Origin: Gammaproteobacteria bacterium CG_4_10_14_0_2_um_filter_38_22
Lineage (GTDB): Bacteria; Pseudomonadota; Gammaproteobacteria; Coxiellales; Coxiellaceae
Direction of reading: 5' to 3'
DNA: 64,000 nucleotides
NCBI GenBank assembly: GCA_002793195.1
Contig: PFPT01000012.1
Location: 25,157 to 89,156 of the forward strand
Notes under the pieces: generated by a model
Told to the model about the DNA's origin: nothing
Seen by the model: the letters and a program-made list of their open reading frames with translations, nothing else
Databases searched by the model: none
Position numbers and translations under genes: made by a program
Shown here: positions 18,167 through 27,528 of the stretch, piece after piece
Position numbering within the stretch: position 1 is the stretch's first letter
Layout of the letters: every line of letters begins with the position of its first letter

Positions 18167-19705
18167 TTATTTCAACAAACATGTAATGTGTTTCATAAAA
18201 CCCATTTTATTAATTGCTGTTTTATTTCCCATAATATTCACTGCTTCAGCACCAGCAACATTACCAATAAAAGCAATCAATTCTGACGGCGCTTGGTGAT
18301 AAGCATATAAACTAGAAATCGCCAGCACTGCATCTCCAGCGCCAACACGATCAACCACGGCTGTTGCAAAAGCAGGCACTTTACAAATGGGTTCTGATTT
18401 TCTACAAATATAAGCACCATCTTTGCCGCTTGTAATCATGGACTGGCTATATTCATGATCGGATACCAAGCGCTCTAATTGCTCAGAAATAGAAAGATGT
18501 TTTTGCCTATAATTTAACTGCAACTCTCTTGAAGCAACCACCACATAATTTGCTTTTTTATATTTAGAAATAAAATTAAAACCATTATTGCCCGCATTGG
18601 CTTGTGTGTTTACAGCCAAATACTTGGCATGCTGCGTTAAATAATCAATGCTGACATCATTGAGCAACCCATGGCCATAATCAGCAACAATAACCAAATC
18701 ATGGCTTTTTAACAAGCCATCCATTTTTCTAATGAGTTCGTTTTGTTGATCCAACTCTAAAAAATCATCGTTAATTTCATATTCTTCAAATAATTTTTGT
18801 CTCAGATACTCTTCCAAAAAACGGGTCTTCACAATCGTTGGAGAATCTTTTTTATAAATGATGTCCAGATTCACATTTTTTGCAACACTGTTACGGACTA
18901 TTGCTTCATGCTCTCCATGCTCACCAAGATAAGTTAAACAGGTTATTTCGGAACAAAAATCACTCAGGTGATTTGCCATAGCCAAAATGCCGCCCGCATA
19001 TAATTCGCAATGCTTATATTTTGCAACTAAAGTGGGTTCTTTGCCTGATTTTCCAATAACTTCTGCAAATCGGTAAGCATCAATAATGCTTTCACCAATT
19101 AAGAGGACTTTTAAATCTTTCGATTTATCTAAATATGAAGCGATATTTTCAAAAGTATATTTTTTCTTAAAACTATTTAAATAAGCCATTGTTTCATCTG
19201 AAAAAGGAGAGAAAAACTCATTGAGCAAAGCAGACGAACTGAAAGTAACTTCACTGGTAAAAAAAACACGACCTCCATTGTCACGCACCGTGTTAGCTTC
19301 AATATCAATTTTCCCTGTAATATCATTTTCACTTTTTTTATATTCATCTCCTTTTGCATACACAGTCGGCTTAATTAATTGAATGGCTTCAACTGCTGTT
19401 GGCCATGCATTGATGATCACATAATCTACGCAATCTAAAGCGGCGATTGCTTCAGCACGTAATTTTTCAGTAAATCGAGGACGATTAGGTCCTTTATTAA
19501 CAAAACGGTCAGGTGTAACTGTCACAACCAAAATATCACCCTGCTTTTTTGCGGCTTGGAAATGTTTAATATGGCCGATATGCAGCAAATCAAAAACACC
19601 ATGTGATTGCACTATACGATCAGTTTTATTAATTCTATTTTTTAAATCAATAAAATCAATAATTTTGTTTTTAATAATTAAATTTGGTTCCATCAATTCA
19701 AGCAT
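18167..19705 (-). CDS. Bifunctional nucleotidyltransferase-PfkB sugar kinase with HldE domains in reverse order
   Basis: 512 residues from ATG 19705 (AGGA 8 bases upstream). Residues ~25-160 are a cytidylyltransferase-like domain with the HIGH motif (LLHIGHIKHF) and RAEAIAALDCVDYV, as in the adenylyltransferase part of HldE. Residues ~190-512 are a PfkB/ribokinase domain ending in the catalytic GAGDAV. In E. coli HldE the kinase is first and the nucleotidyltransferase second; here the order is swapped. It would phosphorylate and then activate a sugar, plausibly a heptose because a GmhA-like isomerase is at 43186. The substrate is inferred. It follows two TIGR04372 genes and precedes legB by 1 base. 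Confidence 0.8.
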   Translation of the reverse strand: MLELMEPNLIIKNKIIDFIDLKNRINKTDRIVQSHGVFDLLHIGHIKHFQAAKKQGDILVVTVTPDRFVNKGPNRPRFTEKLRAEAIAALDCVDYVIINAWPTAVEAIQLIKPTVYAKGDEYKKSENDITGKIDIEANTVRDNGGRVFFTSEVTFSSSALLNEFFSPFSDETMAYLNSFKKKYTFENIASYLDKSKDLKVLLIGESIIDAYRFAEVIGKSGKEPTLVAKYKHCELYAGGILAMANHLSDFCSEITCLTYLGEHGEHEAIVRNSVAKNVNLDIIYKKDSPTIVKTRFLEEYLRQKLFEEYEINDDFLELDQQNELIRKMDGLLKSHDLVIVADYGHGLLNDVSIDYLTQHAKYLAVNTQANAGNNGFNFISKYKKANYVVVASRELQLNYRQKHLSISEQLERLVSDHEYSQSMITSGKDGAYICRKSEPICKVPAFATAVVDRVGAGDAVLAISSLYAYHQAPSELIAFIGNVAGAEAVNIMGNKTAINKMGFMKHITCLLK

Positions 19706-19769
19706 TATACGCTTCCTATTTTTATCATTCCTAAAATTAAGAATTAATTGTATCTGAAACAATGAATTT

Positions 19770-21035
19770 TTAATGAAGCAACAATCTGTTATTTTCTTTT
19801 AAAAAATTTAACCCTATTTTAATATAAATATTTTTAACATTGACGGGGCAATGTGTTTTATAATTTTGCCAATACTGCTCTTGAAGTAACTGATCATCTT
19901 TTGTTTCATGCCATTTCTCATTTAATTCCGCCTCCATTTGCATTACTACTTTTAACAACTGCTCATCCGTATTTTCAATAAGAACTAAATTTTTCTGAGT
20001 AAATTCACTTAATACATGACGTGAAATAGAATGACAAACTTGTGCTGATTCACTCAGTGTCAACAACTGACCGCTATTTTTATTTTTAAGCTGTTTTGAA
20101 ATCAATAAGGTGCATGGATACCACATCAGAGTCTCGCTAAAATGAGGTGATATATTAGTTAACAATACCGGTTTTCTAAATATTTGCGAAACGCAATCTA
20201 AACCCGTACAAGTTGAAATGCAAAACGCACAGTTTGCAGTTAAATAAATATCCATCAAATCTGATCGTAATACATGATTGGCGTAATCAATTATCTTCGG
20301 ATGTTGAATATCAAATTTTTTATTAACATATTTCCCCATTCGTAACACATAATACCCTTTATCTGCTAAATACAATGCTGCTTTCTTATATGCAGCAATA
20401 TCTGCATCACGATGATCATGATAACGCCAATCATGTCCCGGATAATAATTATTTAAATAGCCTGAATCTCTAACTATCAAACAAACAAACTGCGCATTAT
20501 CAGGAATTTTAAGTTGTTTTAAGATCCTTTTTGCCTCAGAGACCTCATTTTCTAAAAATGATAAATTTGGTTTTTTAATTTTTTTAAGGATGCCAAGTTG
20601 ATCAACAGCACCTTCACTCACCTCAAATTTTTTTAACGTGCTATTTTTATACCGATCTCCAAAAATAAATAACAATGTGTTGTCTATACGTGAAACGATT
20701 TTTGCAAAAGAAAGGATAGGGATGACTCTCTTCCACATAAGATGCAACTGTGTATTACAAATAGGCGCATCAAGTAAGTAAAAAAAATATTTTACATTTT
20801 TTTCTTCTATTCTTTTCTGATTTAAATAACACAATAGTAATTCAGTATTTAAAGCATAATGTCCTATTCGATTAGAACATAGTCGAATAAATTTTATTTT
20901 TACAAACGGAAACAGGAGTACTAAAAAAAAAGTAAATGGCAATGATATTAAGAAAAACGGAAGTTGAGGCAATTTTTTTACTACTCTCAAAGCAAAACGA
21001 AAAATTCGTCGAATAAGAAATTGTTTTTGAATCAT
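19770..21035 (-). CDS. TIGR04372-type putative glycosyltransferase (copy 1 of 3)
   Basis: 421 residues. One hydrophobic segment near residues 20-45 may anchor it to the membrane. Conserved blocks shared with the copies at 21049 and 36990 are SNRIGHYALNTE, VRDSGYLNN, GYYVLRMGKYV, IDYANH and STCTGLDCVSQIFRKPVL. The RIGH, RMGKY and GLD motifs are those of the poorly characterised TIGR04372 family found in surface-glycan loci. Very similar to the copy at 36990, less so to its neighbour. Donor and linkage unknown. Confidence 0.75.
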   Translation of the reverse strand: MIQKQFLIRRIFRFALRVVKKLPQLPFFLISLPFTFFLVLLFPFVKIKFIRLCSNRIGHYALNTELLLCYLNQKRIEEKNVKYFFYLLDAPICNTQLHLMWKRVIPILSFAKIVSRIDNTLLFIFGDRYKNSTLKKFEVSEGAVDQLGILKKIKKPNLSFLENEVSEAKRILKQLKIPDNAQFVCLIVRDSGYLNNYYPGHDWRYHDHRDADIAAYKKAALYLADKGYYVLRMGKYVNKKFDIQHPKIIDYANHVLRSDLMDIYLTANCAFCISTCTGLDCVSQIFRKPVLLTNISPHFSETLMWYPCTLLISKQLKNKNSGQLLTLSESAQVCHSISRHVLSEFTQKNLVLIENTDEQLLKVVMQMEAELNEKWHETKDDQLLQEQYWQNYKTHCPVNVKNIYIKIGLNFLKENNRLLLH

Positions 21036-21048
21036 TCGGCCATTCTCT

Positions 21049-22380
21049 TTAATCGACTTTACAAGTTAATTGCGGTGATTTTGCTAACAAGCTGTAATTT
21101 TTTTTGATAAAGGCGGGAGAAACGCGCATGCTGATCTTTTCATAAGATGTTTCTCCATGCGCAAGCTCATAAGGAAAATTTTCCCAAAACAACAATTGCA
21201 ATGCCTTCATTTCAGGTGTTTCTATAATAGGATTCATTAAAGTATCCAGCATTTCTCTAACGACCTCTAAAATTTCATCAGGTGTATTTTCAATAAACAC
21301 CCAACCTTTTTCTTTCCATGCTGCCATAATTGGATCTCTGTGATTGGTATATTTTCCAGAAAGAATAAAATGGGCATAATCATTAAACACTGTTTGATAA
21401 GGAACAAATGCTTGTGTTTTTGTACAAAAAATATTTTTAAATATGATAAACGCCCAATTCATATAAATTTTTTCTTGAAAAAAAATAGCATTTGTCGTTA
21501 CAACAGGGCGATTAAATATACGTGGCACACTATCAAGCCCACAAGACGTACCAATAAAGAAAAAACAATTTCCACTTAAGTAAATATCCATAAAATCTGA
21601 CTTAATTGGATGATTTGCGTAATCAATAAATCGGGGGTCTCCAATATCAATGCTGTTTTCAACATATTTTCCCATTCTAACAACATAAAAACCTTGCTGT
21701 ATTAAAAACTGAACGGCTGGAATATAATGATGGATATCAGCATTTCTAAAGTTTTCGTTATGCCATAGTGAATCCGGCATAACGTTTTTTACATATTCAG
21801 CATCTCTTACCAACAGACAAACAAACTTTTTATCAGCTGGAATGCCCAGCTTAATTTTTAATGCTTCACCTGCTCTTTTTTCTTCATCAGAAAAAAATAA
21901 AAATTGATTTTTCCCTTGTTGATGAAAATTCCAAATGTCATATCCACCCACCGAATCATCAAATATTTTTTTAAATGGGGTGCGATATCTTTTCTTTAAA
22001 ACCGCCGTTAACATATCATCAATATGCACCCAAAATGCGCCCCAGGGTGGCACAATTTTAATAACCCTCGACCACATCTTATAAAGAAACAAATTACAAA
22101 TTGGCAAATAGGTTTGTGTATAATAGAGGTGAAGACAATTTTTTTCTTCTGGAAAAGTATTATATTTTAGCGCACACAATGACAAGTGAACGTTATCTGC
22201 AAAATGCCCTATTCTGGTTGATCGTAATTTTATCAGTCGTATTTTTTTAAATGGCCACATCAAGAGAATCAATACAACCACGCACACAGCCAATATGCGT
22301 CGAAGCAATCGCAAACCGGCTTCAGCAAAACCTCGCGTTCTAATTACCTTGATGAAACGATTAATATATTGAATCAACAT
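21049..22380 (-). CDS. TIGR04372-type putative glycosyltransferase (copy 2 of 3)
   Basis: 443 residues from ATG 22380 (GGGAG five bases before). It has the same order of blocks as its neighbour: a hydrophobic segment at ~28-45, STRIGHFADNVH, LLVRDAEYVK, GFYVVRMGKYVE, IDYANHPIKSDFMDIY and GTSCGLDSVPRIFNRPVV. It lies 13 bases upstream of the copy at 19770, so the pair look like a tandem duplication that has since diverged. Predicted to act at the inner face of the inner membrane. It is more divergent than the other two, which suggests a different sugar. Confidence 0.75.
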   Translation of the reverse strand: MLIQYINRFIKVIRTRGFAEAGLRLLRRILAVCVVVLILLMWPFKKIRLIKLRSTRIGHFADNVHLSLCALKYNTFPEEKNCLHLYYTQTYLPICNLFLYKMWSRVIKIVPPWGAFWVHIDDMLTAVLKKRYRTPFKKIFDDSVGGYDIWNFHQQGKNQFLFFSDEEKRAGEALKIKLGIPADKKFVCLLVRDAEYVKNVMPDSLWHNENFRNADIHHYIPAVQFLIQQGFYVVRMGKYVENSIDIGDPRFIDYANHPIKSDFMDIYLSGNCFFFIGTSCGLDSVPRIFNRPVVTTNAIFFQEKIYMNWAFIIFKNIFCTKTQAFVPYQTVFNDYAHFILSGKYTNHRDPIMAAWKEKGWVFIENTPDEILEVVREMLDTLMNPIIETPEMKALQLLFWENFPYELAHGETSYEKISMRVSPAFIKKNYSLLAKSPQLTCKVD

Positions 22381-22408
22381 TAACACTCCCTTCCTGGAAA
22401 ATCACACC

Positions 22409-23230
22409 TTACCAAACAGAGACACCACCATCTACATAAAGCACTTGCCCTGTCATGTATTGTGATGCATCACTGGCTAAAAATAACATGGGGCCAATGA
22501 TATCAATTTTTTCTGCCATGCGCCCCATCGGCACTCGCGCAGCATATTTTTCACTAAACACATTATTTTGCCCACTTGAAACACCCCCAGGACATAATGC
22601 ATTGACGCGTATACCAGATGCACCCCATAACGCAGCCAAATGTTTTGTTAAACCAACCACACCGGCTTTTGATGTCGTATAAACGGCAGGTGTATTAATC
22701 TCACCACCCAAATATTGTGAACCTTCATAAATGCGTTGATCTGGCGCTAATAAACTATACAAGGAAGCGGTCTGAATAATCGTGCCTTGTTTTTTTGCTA
22801 GCATGTGTTTGCCCACAGCTTGCGCCATTAAAAACATACCATCTAAATTCACAGACATAATTTCGCGCCAAAGACTTAAAGAATAATCAAAAAATGGCGT
22901 AAAAAATGCGCTCACTTCTTTAGATTTAGTCGCCGCATTATTTAAGAGAATATCAATTCGCGAAAAACGCTGGATGATTGCTGCCACTGATTGCTGAACC
23001 GACTCGACGCTTGAGACATCACAGCGTAAAAAAATAAAATTATTTACGTCCTGATTTTTTTTAATTGCTAACTCTAACTGCTTTAAGCTTTCTAAATTGC
23101 TATCTAAACAAGCTACTTTTGCGCCAAGCGCGCCCAATGCATTACAAAACTCAGCACCCAAAATACCGCCGGCACCCGTCACGACAGCCACTTTATTATC
23201 TAGCTCAAATAACTTTTTATATCCTGCCAT
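22409..23230 (-). CDS. Short-chain dehydrogenase, PtmA-like
   Basis: 273 residues, classical SDR: VVTGAGGILGAEFCNAL at ~15, NNAATKS, a serine in IIQTASLYS, YTTSKAG (catalytic YxxxK) and PGGVSSG, ending YVDGGVSVW. PtmA of the Campylobacter flagellin-glycosylation locus belongs to this group and is found beside the CMP-legionaminate synthase gene ptmB, the same neighbour as here (23233). The reaction of PtmA is not well settled, so I give the family only. Start ATG at 23230, 2 bases after the previous stop. Confidence 0.8.
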   Translation of the reverse strand: MAGYKKLFELDNKVAVVTGAGGILGAEFCNALGALGAKVACLDSNLESLKQLELAIKKNQDVNNFIFLRCDVSSVESVQQSVAAIIQRFSRIDILLNNAATKSKEVSAFFTPFFDYSLSLWREIMSVNLDGMFLMAQAVGKHMLAKKQGTIIQTASLYSLLAPDQRIYEGSQYLGGEINTPAVYTTSKAGVVGLTKHLAALWGASGIRVNALCPGGVSSGQNNVFSEKYAARVPMGRMAEKIDIIGPMLFLASDASQYMTGQVLYVDGGVSVW

Positions 23231-23232
23231 TA

Positions 23233-23940
23233 TTAATCCATATCCTTGCGCTGTTTTGCTAATAATCTCACCACGGCTAAATCTAATGGTGTATCAATAT
23301 CAACTGATCTTTCCTGAGGCATGACATAAAATAACGTATCATCAGAAATAACGGATTGCTGCTGAAATAATGCGTCACGTTTCCAAATATAAATGGATGC
23401 ATTCATCTCATAACATAAAGGAGCATCTTGTCTCCTTATTACGCGCACCTTTGGCACCTTACTTAATCTCGCAAATTGCTTATCATCTACTTCAACCATA
23501 TTAAAATAAGGAGATTTTCGAGCAATACAACCCGTAATTAAATTGCTTGCTGCATCCTGTTTTAAAAATAACGCGAGAGATTCATGCAAATCTTGAACTG
23601 TTCGCAATGGGGCCGTTGCATCCAAATCAACAATAAAATCAAATTGCTGAGATGCCAATATTTCAGCTTGAGAAACAGCATGTTGAATTGCTGGAATTTT
23701 TGCTGCAGTTGACGTAGCCAATTCTGCTGGACGCTCAATTAAATAATCGGCACCCCATTTTTTTGCAACAGAAAGGATTTTTTTGGAATCACTACTCACT
23801 GCAATCATGTCAAATAAATTTGATTTTTTAGCTTGAGAAATACTGTGTGCAATTAATGGTTTTCGTTTCAATGCAATTAAATTTTTATTTTTAACACCAA
23901 CAGATCCGCCACGTGCACAAATTGTACAAAGCACCTTCAT
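23233..23940 (-). CDS. legF: CMP-legionaminate (acylneuraminate) cytidylyltransferase, LegF/PtmB type
   Basis: ~235 residues from ATG 23940 (MKVLCTICARGGS). The P-loop-like ARGGSVGVKNKN, the AVSSDS, DLDATAPLRT (metal Asp and substrate strand) and SVDIDTPLDL blocks define the NeuA/LegF family, which couples CTP to a nonulosonic acid. It lies with the PtmA-like SDR and PtmF-like oxidoreductase, as in ptm loci, so it is the likely partner of LegI. The second cytidylyltransferase at 27529 is quite different. The frame extends to 23952, but those 4 extra codons overlap the neighbour. Confidence 0.85.
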   Translation of the reverse strand: MKVLCTICARGGSVGVKNKNLIALKRKPLIAHSISQAKKSNLFDMIAVSSDSKKILSVAKKWGADYLIERPAELATSTAAKIPAIQHAVSQAEILASQQFDFIVDLDATAPLRTVQDLHESLALFLKQDAASNLITGCIARKSPYFNMVEVDDKQFARLSKVPKVRVIRRQDAPLCYEMNASIYIWKRDALFQQQSVISDDTLFYVMPQERSVDIDTPLDLAVVRLLAKQRKDMD

Positions 23941-24850
23941 AAAACAATCCATTTTTTTTCAAGCGCTGCTTTTTCTATCGCTTCCATCAACGCCACTACA
24001 CGCAACCCTTGATTATAATCACAAAAATCAGTGAATTTTTTTTCTATCATCAGCGCATGCTGCTTAATATAGGTTTGCGCGATCGGCTCATTTACTTGAA
24101 ACTGCAGTTCGCCATTTACAACCAAATCGCCTTTAATTAAATCTAAAATAATTGTATTTTGTTTTTTAGTATGAATAGTTATTTTTCTAGTGGGCGTGCG
24201 ATTCAGATAATCTAATTGTATATTAACAACCGCGCAATTTTCACAACGCATCAAGATGGAATATATATCATCACTATCGATTTCTAGCGCACTTAAATGA
24301 CCACCAATTGCCGTCACTTCAACACATTTTCCGCAAAACCACAAGATGTAATCTAGCTCATGACTCAGATCACGCAACACACCACCACCTAATTTTTTTT
24401 GAGCAGAATAACCTGCTCTGTAATCTCTATTTTTTCGCCAATCTGGTAAATAAGAACCCGTTTGCACAGAAAATGAAATCAAGGCATCGGCTACTAACAA
24501 ATTCCTTAAATGATAAAACAACGCATGAAACCGAAGGTTATAAGCAACATAAACGTTATGGGGTAATAACCTATCAGCAGATTGAAATGATGAAAAAAGC
24601 GGCTTTTCAACCAAAATAGTACCTTGAAAATGAAACGATCTAATTTTTTTTAATGTTTCATCATGCAACTGTGTTGGATTAGCAACGATAATTTGATCAA
24701 AAAAAAACCCATCGCTGCTTCAAGTGAGTCATAACAAGGATATGTTTTTATTTTTTGCGCAGTGACTAACGACACCGCGGATCCCAACTGACGCAAAATA
24801 GCAGCATGCCGAGATCCAATAGAACCATAACCGACAACCAAGGAAGACAT
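23937..24850 (-). pseudogene. Gfo/Idh/MocA-family oxidoreductase (PtmF-like) split by a frameshift at a 9-base homopolymer
   Basis: From ATG 24850 the frame gives the NAD-binding start SSLVVGYGSIGSRHAAIL, then goes out of register at a run of nine A (24699-24707; T on the coding strand). In the shifted frame, directly after the run, comes DQIIVANPTQLH, the expected family motif, then EKPLF and the rest of the protein to 23937. One extra T (ten) or two fewer would restore a ~304-residue protein. Lysine of EKP and the ELDYILW segment are intact. It may be a pseudogene, a sequencing error, a phase-variable gene or one rescued by transcriptional slippage. It is next to legF, the position of ptmF-like genes. 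Confidence 0.75.
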
Positions 24851-24885
24851 ACAAACTCCATTTCATCCATTTTTATGGCAAATTG

Positions 24886-25527
24886 TCACATAGCATTTAT
24901 TTTTAGTAAAGCACGTAAAATCTTCCCATTTCCTTTTAAACGCTGACCAAAACGCGACTGCCCTACGCGTTTTGAAATGGGAACGGCAATTTGTGTAAAA
25001 GGTTTTTTATTTTTAACCGCATAAAAAGTTAATTCTGTGCCAATTGATTTTTTAGAATCAAAATAACCCAGTGACTGATATAAAGCCATATTATAGCCTT
25101 TCATGCCACATAACGGATCTAAAATGCCATAACGTCTCTTGGCATAATAAGCAAACCACTTTTCCGAAAAACGCATAACACTCGGGCGAACACCCAATAC
25201 TAAATCATACCCAGATCTCAGTTGTGTTAAAAAATTTTCAAGTAATGCTGCATGATGCTGTCCATCCGCATCAAAGGTAATGGCGTATAAACAACCGCGT
25301 TTATTTGCTTCTGAAAATCCAGAATTTAACGCTCCATCATAACCTTGATTAGTCTGATGATTAATCACAATTGCACCCGCCGATGCCGCAATATCAGCCG
25401 TATCATCAGTAGAACAATCATTCACAACAATCACTAATCCATAAGGTGAAACAGCGCTGACCACTTGATTAATCGTTCCCACTTCATTAAAAGCGGGAAT
25501 AATAATAGCTACTCGAGATCGCTCCAT
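24886..25527 (-). CDS. Glycosyltransferase, GT2 family
   Basis: 213 residues, a bare GT-A domain: VAIIIPAFNEVGTINQV, VVNDCSTDDT, NQGYDGALNSGF and TFDADGQH (DxD), ending in the basic SKRVGQSRFG segment typical of dolichol-phosphate-mannose-synthase-like enzymes. No membrane segment. It overlaps by 19 bases the second NeuB-type gene, which suggests it could transfer the product of that module. Donor inferred only. Confidence 0.85.
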   Translation of the reverse strand: MERSRVAIIIPAFNEVGTINQVVSAVSPYGLVIVVNDCSTDDTADIAASAGAIVINHQTNQGYDGALNSGFSEANKRGCLYAITFDADGQHHAALLENFLTQLRSGYDLVLGVRPSVMRFSEKWFAYYAKRRYGILDPLCGMKGYNMALYQSLGYFDSKKSIGTELTFYAVKNKKPFTQIAVPISKRVGQSRFGQRLKGNGKILRALLKINAM

Positions 25528-26576
25528 TTTAAATTCTCTCCTGCATTAACGTCATGTATTAATACACGTCCGATAATGTCGTTAATTTGATAAGGGGGTA
25601 GTGCATTACTCGGGCATGGTCTTAATACATCAATGTCTTGACGCGTTAATACCGTACCTGCCTTTAAATCACCACTGACTCTAATTGCGCGACGTTGAAG
25701 CACAACCGTTTCCATTTCATTTTCTTCCACTTTTTTTTCTTCAATGCCTAACGCATTTTCTAATTCACGCGTACGATCAACCATGTCACGCCAAGTAATG
25801 GGACTCATTGAAAATCGATGATCCGGCCCTTCACGTGTGACATCATTTGTAAAATGCTTTTCAATTACGCGTGCACCCAAAGTAACTGCGCCTAAAACAG
25901 TGGCATGCCCTGGCGTATGATCTGAAAGTCCAAGCACCACATCAGGATAAGTACTGGCATAGTATTTTAATACATTCAAATTAATATACTTAAAATTTTC
26001 TAGTGATGCTGTGTAGTTAGTATTACACTGCATTAATATAATGTCTGTTGTGTGGGCCAATACACAATCCATTGCTCTTTTTACATCATCAAAATTAGCA
26101 GCGCCAGTCGCCAATAAAACGGGTTTTCTTTTTTGTGCGATGTAATCAATAATTTCCAACCACGTGATATCACCCGATCCAATTTTATAAGCCGGCACAA
26201 ATAAATCAACCGCATCAACCAACGCGAGTGAATAAGGCGATGTTAAAAAATCGATACCTGCTTTTTCACAAGTTTCCTTTAAAATAGGCGTCCAATCAAG
26301 ATTGAGCGCTGCGTCTTGATAAATATCAAAAACAGATTTTTTCCATTTTGATTGGTGGGATTTTTGCGACCCCAATGATTTAAACCCAACATCACTGACA
26401 ATCGTCTTTGCACTAAAATGCTGAAATTTTGCTGCATCAGCGCCCGCTTCAGCGCACATGTAAATCAGTTCTTTTGCTCGCTCTAAATCACCATCATGAT
26501 TAGCAGCGATATCAGCAATAAAATAAGCTGGACAATTAGAACCAACTGTTTTTTTCCCTAGTTTAATTTCTTTCAT
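25509..26576 (-). CDS. Second NeuB-family synthase, divergent
   Basis: 355 residues. NeuB features are present: ADIAANHDGDLERA, KFQHF, TSPYS, KIGSGDITW, SDHTPGH and EKHFTNDV, then a C-terminal SAF domain (AIRVSGDLKAGTVLTRQDIDVLRP). It differs from LegI in having AANHDG for VNHNG, QHFSAKT after the KFQ strand, and YKIGSGD. It therefore likely condenses PEP with a different amino- or deoxy-sugar. Neighbours are GT2 (overlap 19), RmlD-like (overlap 14) and the second cytidylyltransferase. The product cannot be assigned. Confidence 0.82.
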   Translation of the reverse strand: MKEIKLGKKTVGSNCPAYFIADIAANHDGDLERAKELIYMCAEAGADAAKFQHFSAKTIVSDVGFKSLGSQKSHQSKWKKSVFDIYQDAALNLDWTPILKETCEKAGIDFLTSPYSLALVDAVDLFVPAYKIGSGDITWLEIIDYIAQKRKPVLLATGAANFDDVKRAMDCVLAHTTDIILMQCNTNYTASLENFKYINLNVLKYYASTYPDVVLGLSDHTPGHATVLGAVTLGARVIEKHFTNDVTREGPDHRFSMSPITWRDMVDRTRELENALGIEEKKVEENEMETVVLQRRAIRVSGDLKAGTVLTRQDIDVLRPCPSNALPPYQINDIIGRVLIHDVNAGENLKWSDLE

Positions 26577-27507
26577 TTTTTTCTCTTAGATTATGAAGAT
26601 ATTCAGATTTTAATTGCGCGATGGCATCACGAACCACTGGAAATGATACGTTAATCTTGTTGGTCAATTTCGCGTTAGATAACATCATATTTTTTGATCT
26701 TGATGCAATTAATTTTGTGTTTTCAAGCGTAACAGAAGAAATACAAGCAGTGCAAAAACCAAATTCATTGGCCAATTGAACACCAAATTCATACTTTGAA
26801 AGCGTCGTATTGCCAGATAAGTGAAACAACCCACTTATTTTTTTATCTGAAGTTAATAGGTTAAAAAGAATATTTGAAAAATGTGTTACATGAATAGGGG
26901 TAAACATCACATCTGAAAAAAGCAATAATGGTTTTTGATGATACAGTCCATCAATGAGCCAATCAGAAAAAGAAACCCTAGCTGCAATCTTTTGATGACC
27001 AATAAGGGTAGTACGCAATACCAAATTATGATTAGATGCTTGCAGTGTCTCTACTTCACCTAAATATTTTGTACGACCATAAGCACTTAATGGAGAAACA
27101 CTATCTGATTCAGCATACAATCCCGTTTTTTTCCCATCAAAAACAGCATCTGTAGAAATGTAAACCAAACGCCCATGCCATGATGAAATTGTCTGAGCAA
27201 TGAATCTGGTGCTCTCAATATGTAATTGTTCAGCACGCACCATTTCTTTTTCACACTCATCTACATTCACCATTGCAGCACAGTGAATCACCACATCGGG
27301 TTTATTTTCAAGCAACCACTTTGTCAACTTTTTTGTGTCGGCTAAGTCAAACAAATCCCAATTAATATTTTCTTTGCAAATGCCTTTTTCTCGACTGGTT
27401 GCATATATCGAAAAATGCTCAGAAAAACGTGATAAAATTGCAGCTCCTAACATGCCACGTGCGCCAGTTACTGCAATTTTAAATGGGATGGCACTCACAA
27501 TAAACAA
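26563..27507 (-). CDS. RmlD-like NAD(P)-dependent sugar reductase
   Basis: 314 residues related to dTDP-4-dehydrorhamnose reductase: IAVTGARGMLGAAIL, VIHCAAMVNVDECE, YISTDAVFDGK, and SAYGRTKYLGE with YxxxK, then VLRTTLIG. Such enzymes reduce a 4-keto sugar. The start is uncertain: a TTG at 27507 just after GAGGTGA, or GTG at 27498. Being between the second synthase and second cytidylyltransferase, it probably acts on a sugar precursor of that pathway. Confidence 0.78.
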   Translation of the reverse strand: MFIVSAIPFKIAVTGARGMLGAAILSRFSEHFSIYATSREKGICKENINWDLFDLADTKKLTKWLLENKPDVVIHCAAMVNVDECEKEMVRAEQLHIESTRFIAQTISSWHGRLVYISTDAVFDGKKTGLYAESDSVSPLSAYGRTKYLGEVETLQASNHNLVLRTTLIGHQKIAARVSFSDWLIDGLYHQKPLLLFSDVMFTPIHVTHFSNILFNLLTSDKKISGLFHLSGNTTLSKYEFGVQLANEFGFCTACISSVTLENTKLIASRSKNMMLSNAKLTNKINVSFPVVRDAIAQLKSEYLHNLREKNERN

Positions 27508-27528
27508 TCACCTCAGTCAGCAATTTTA

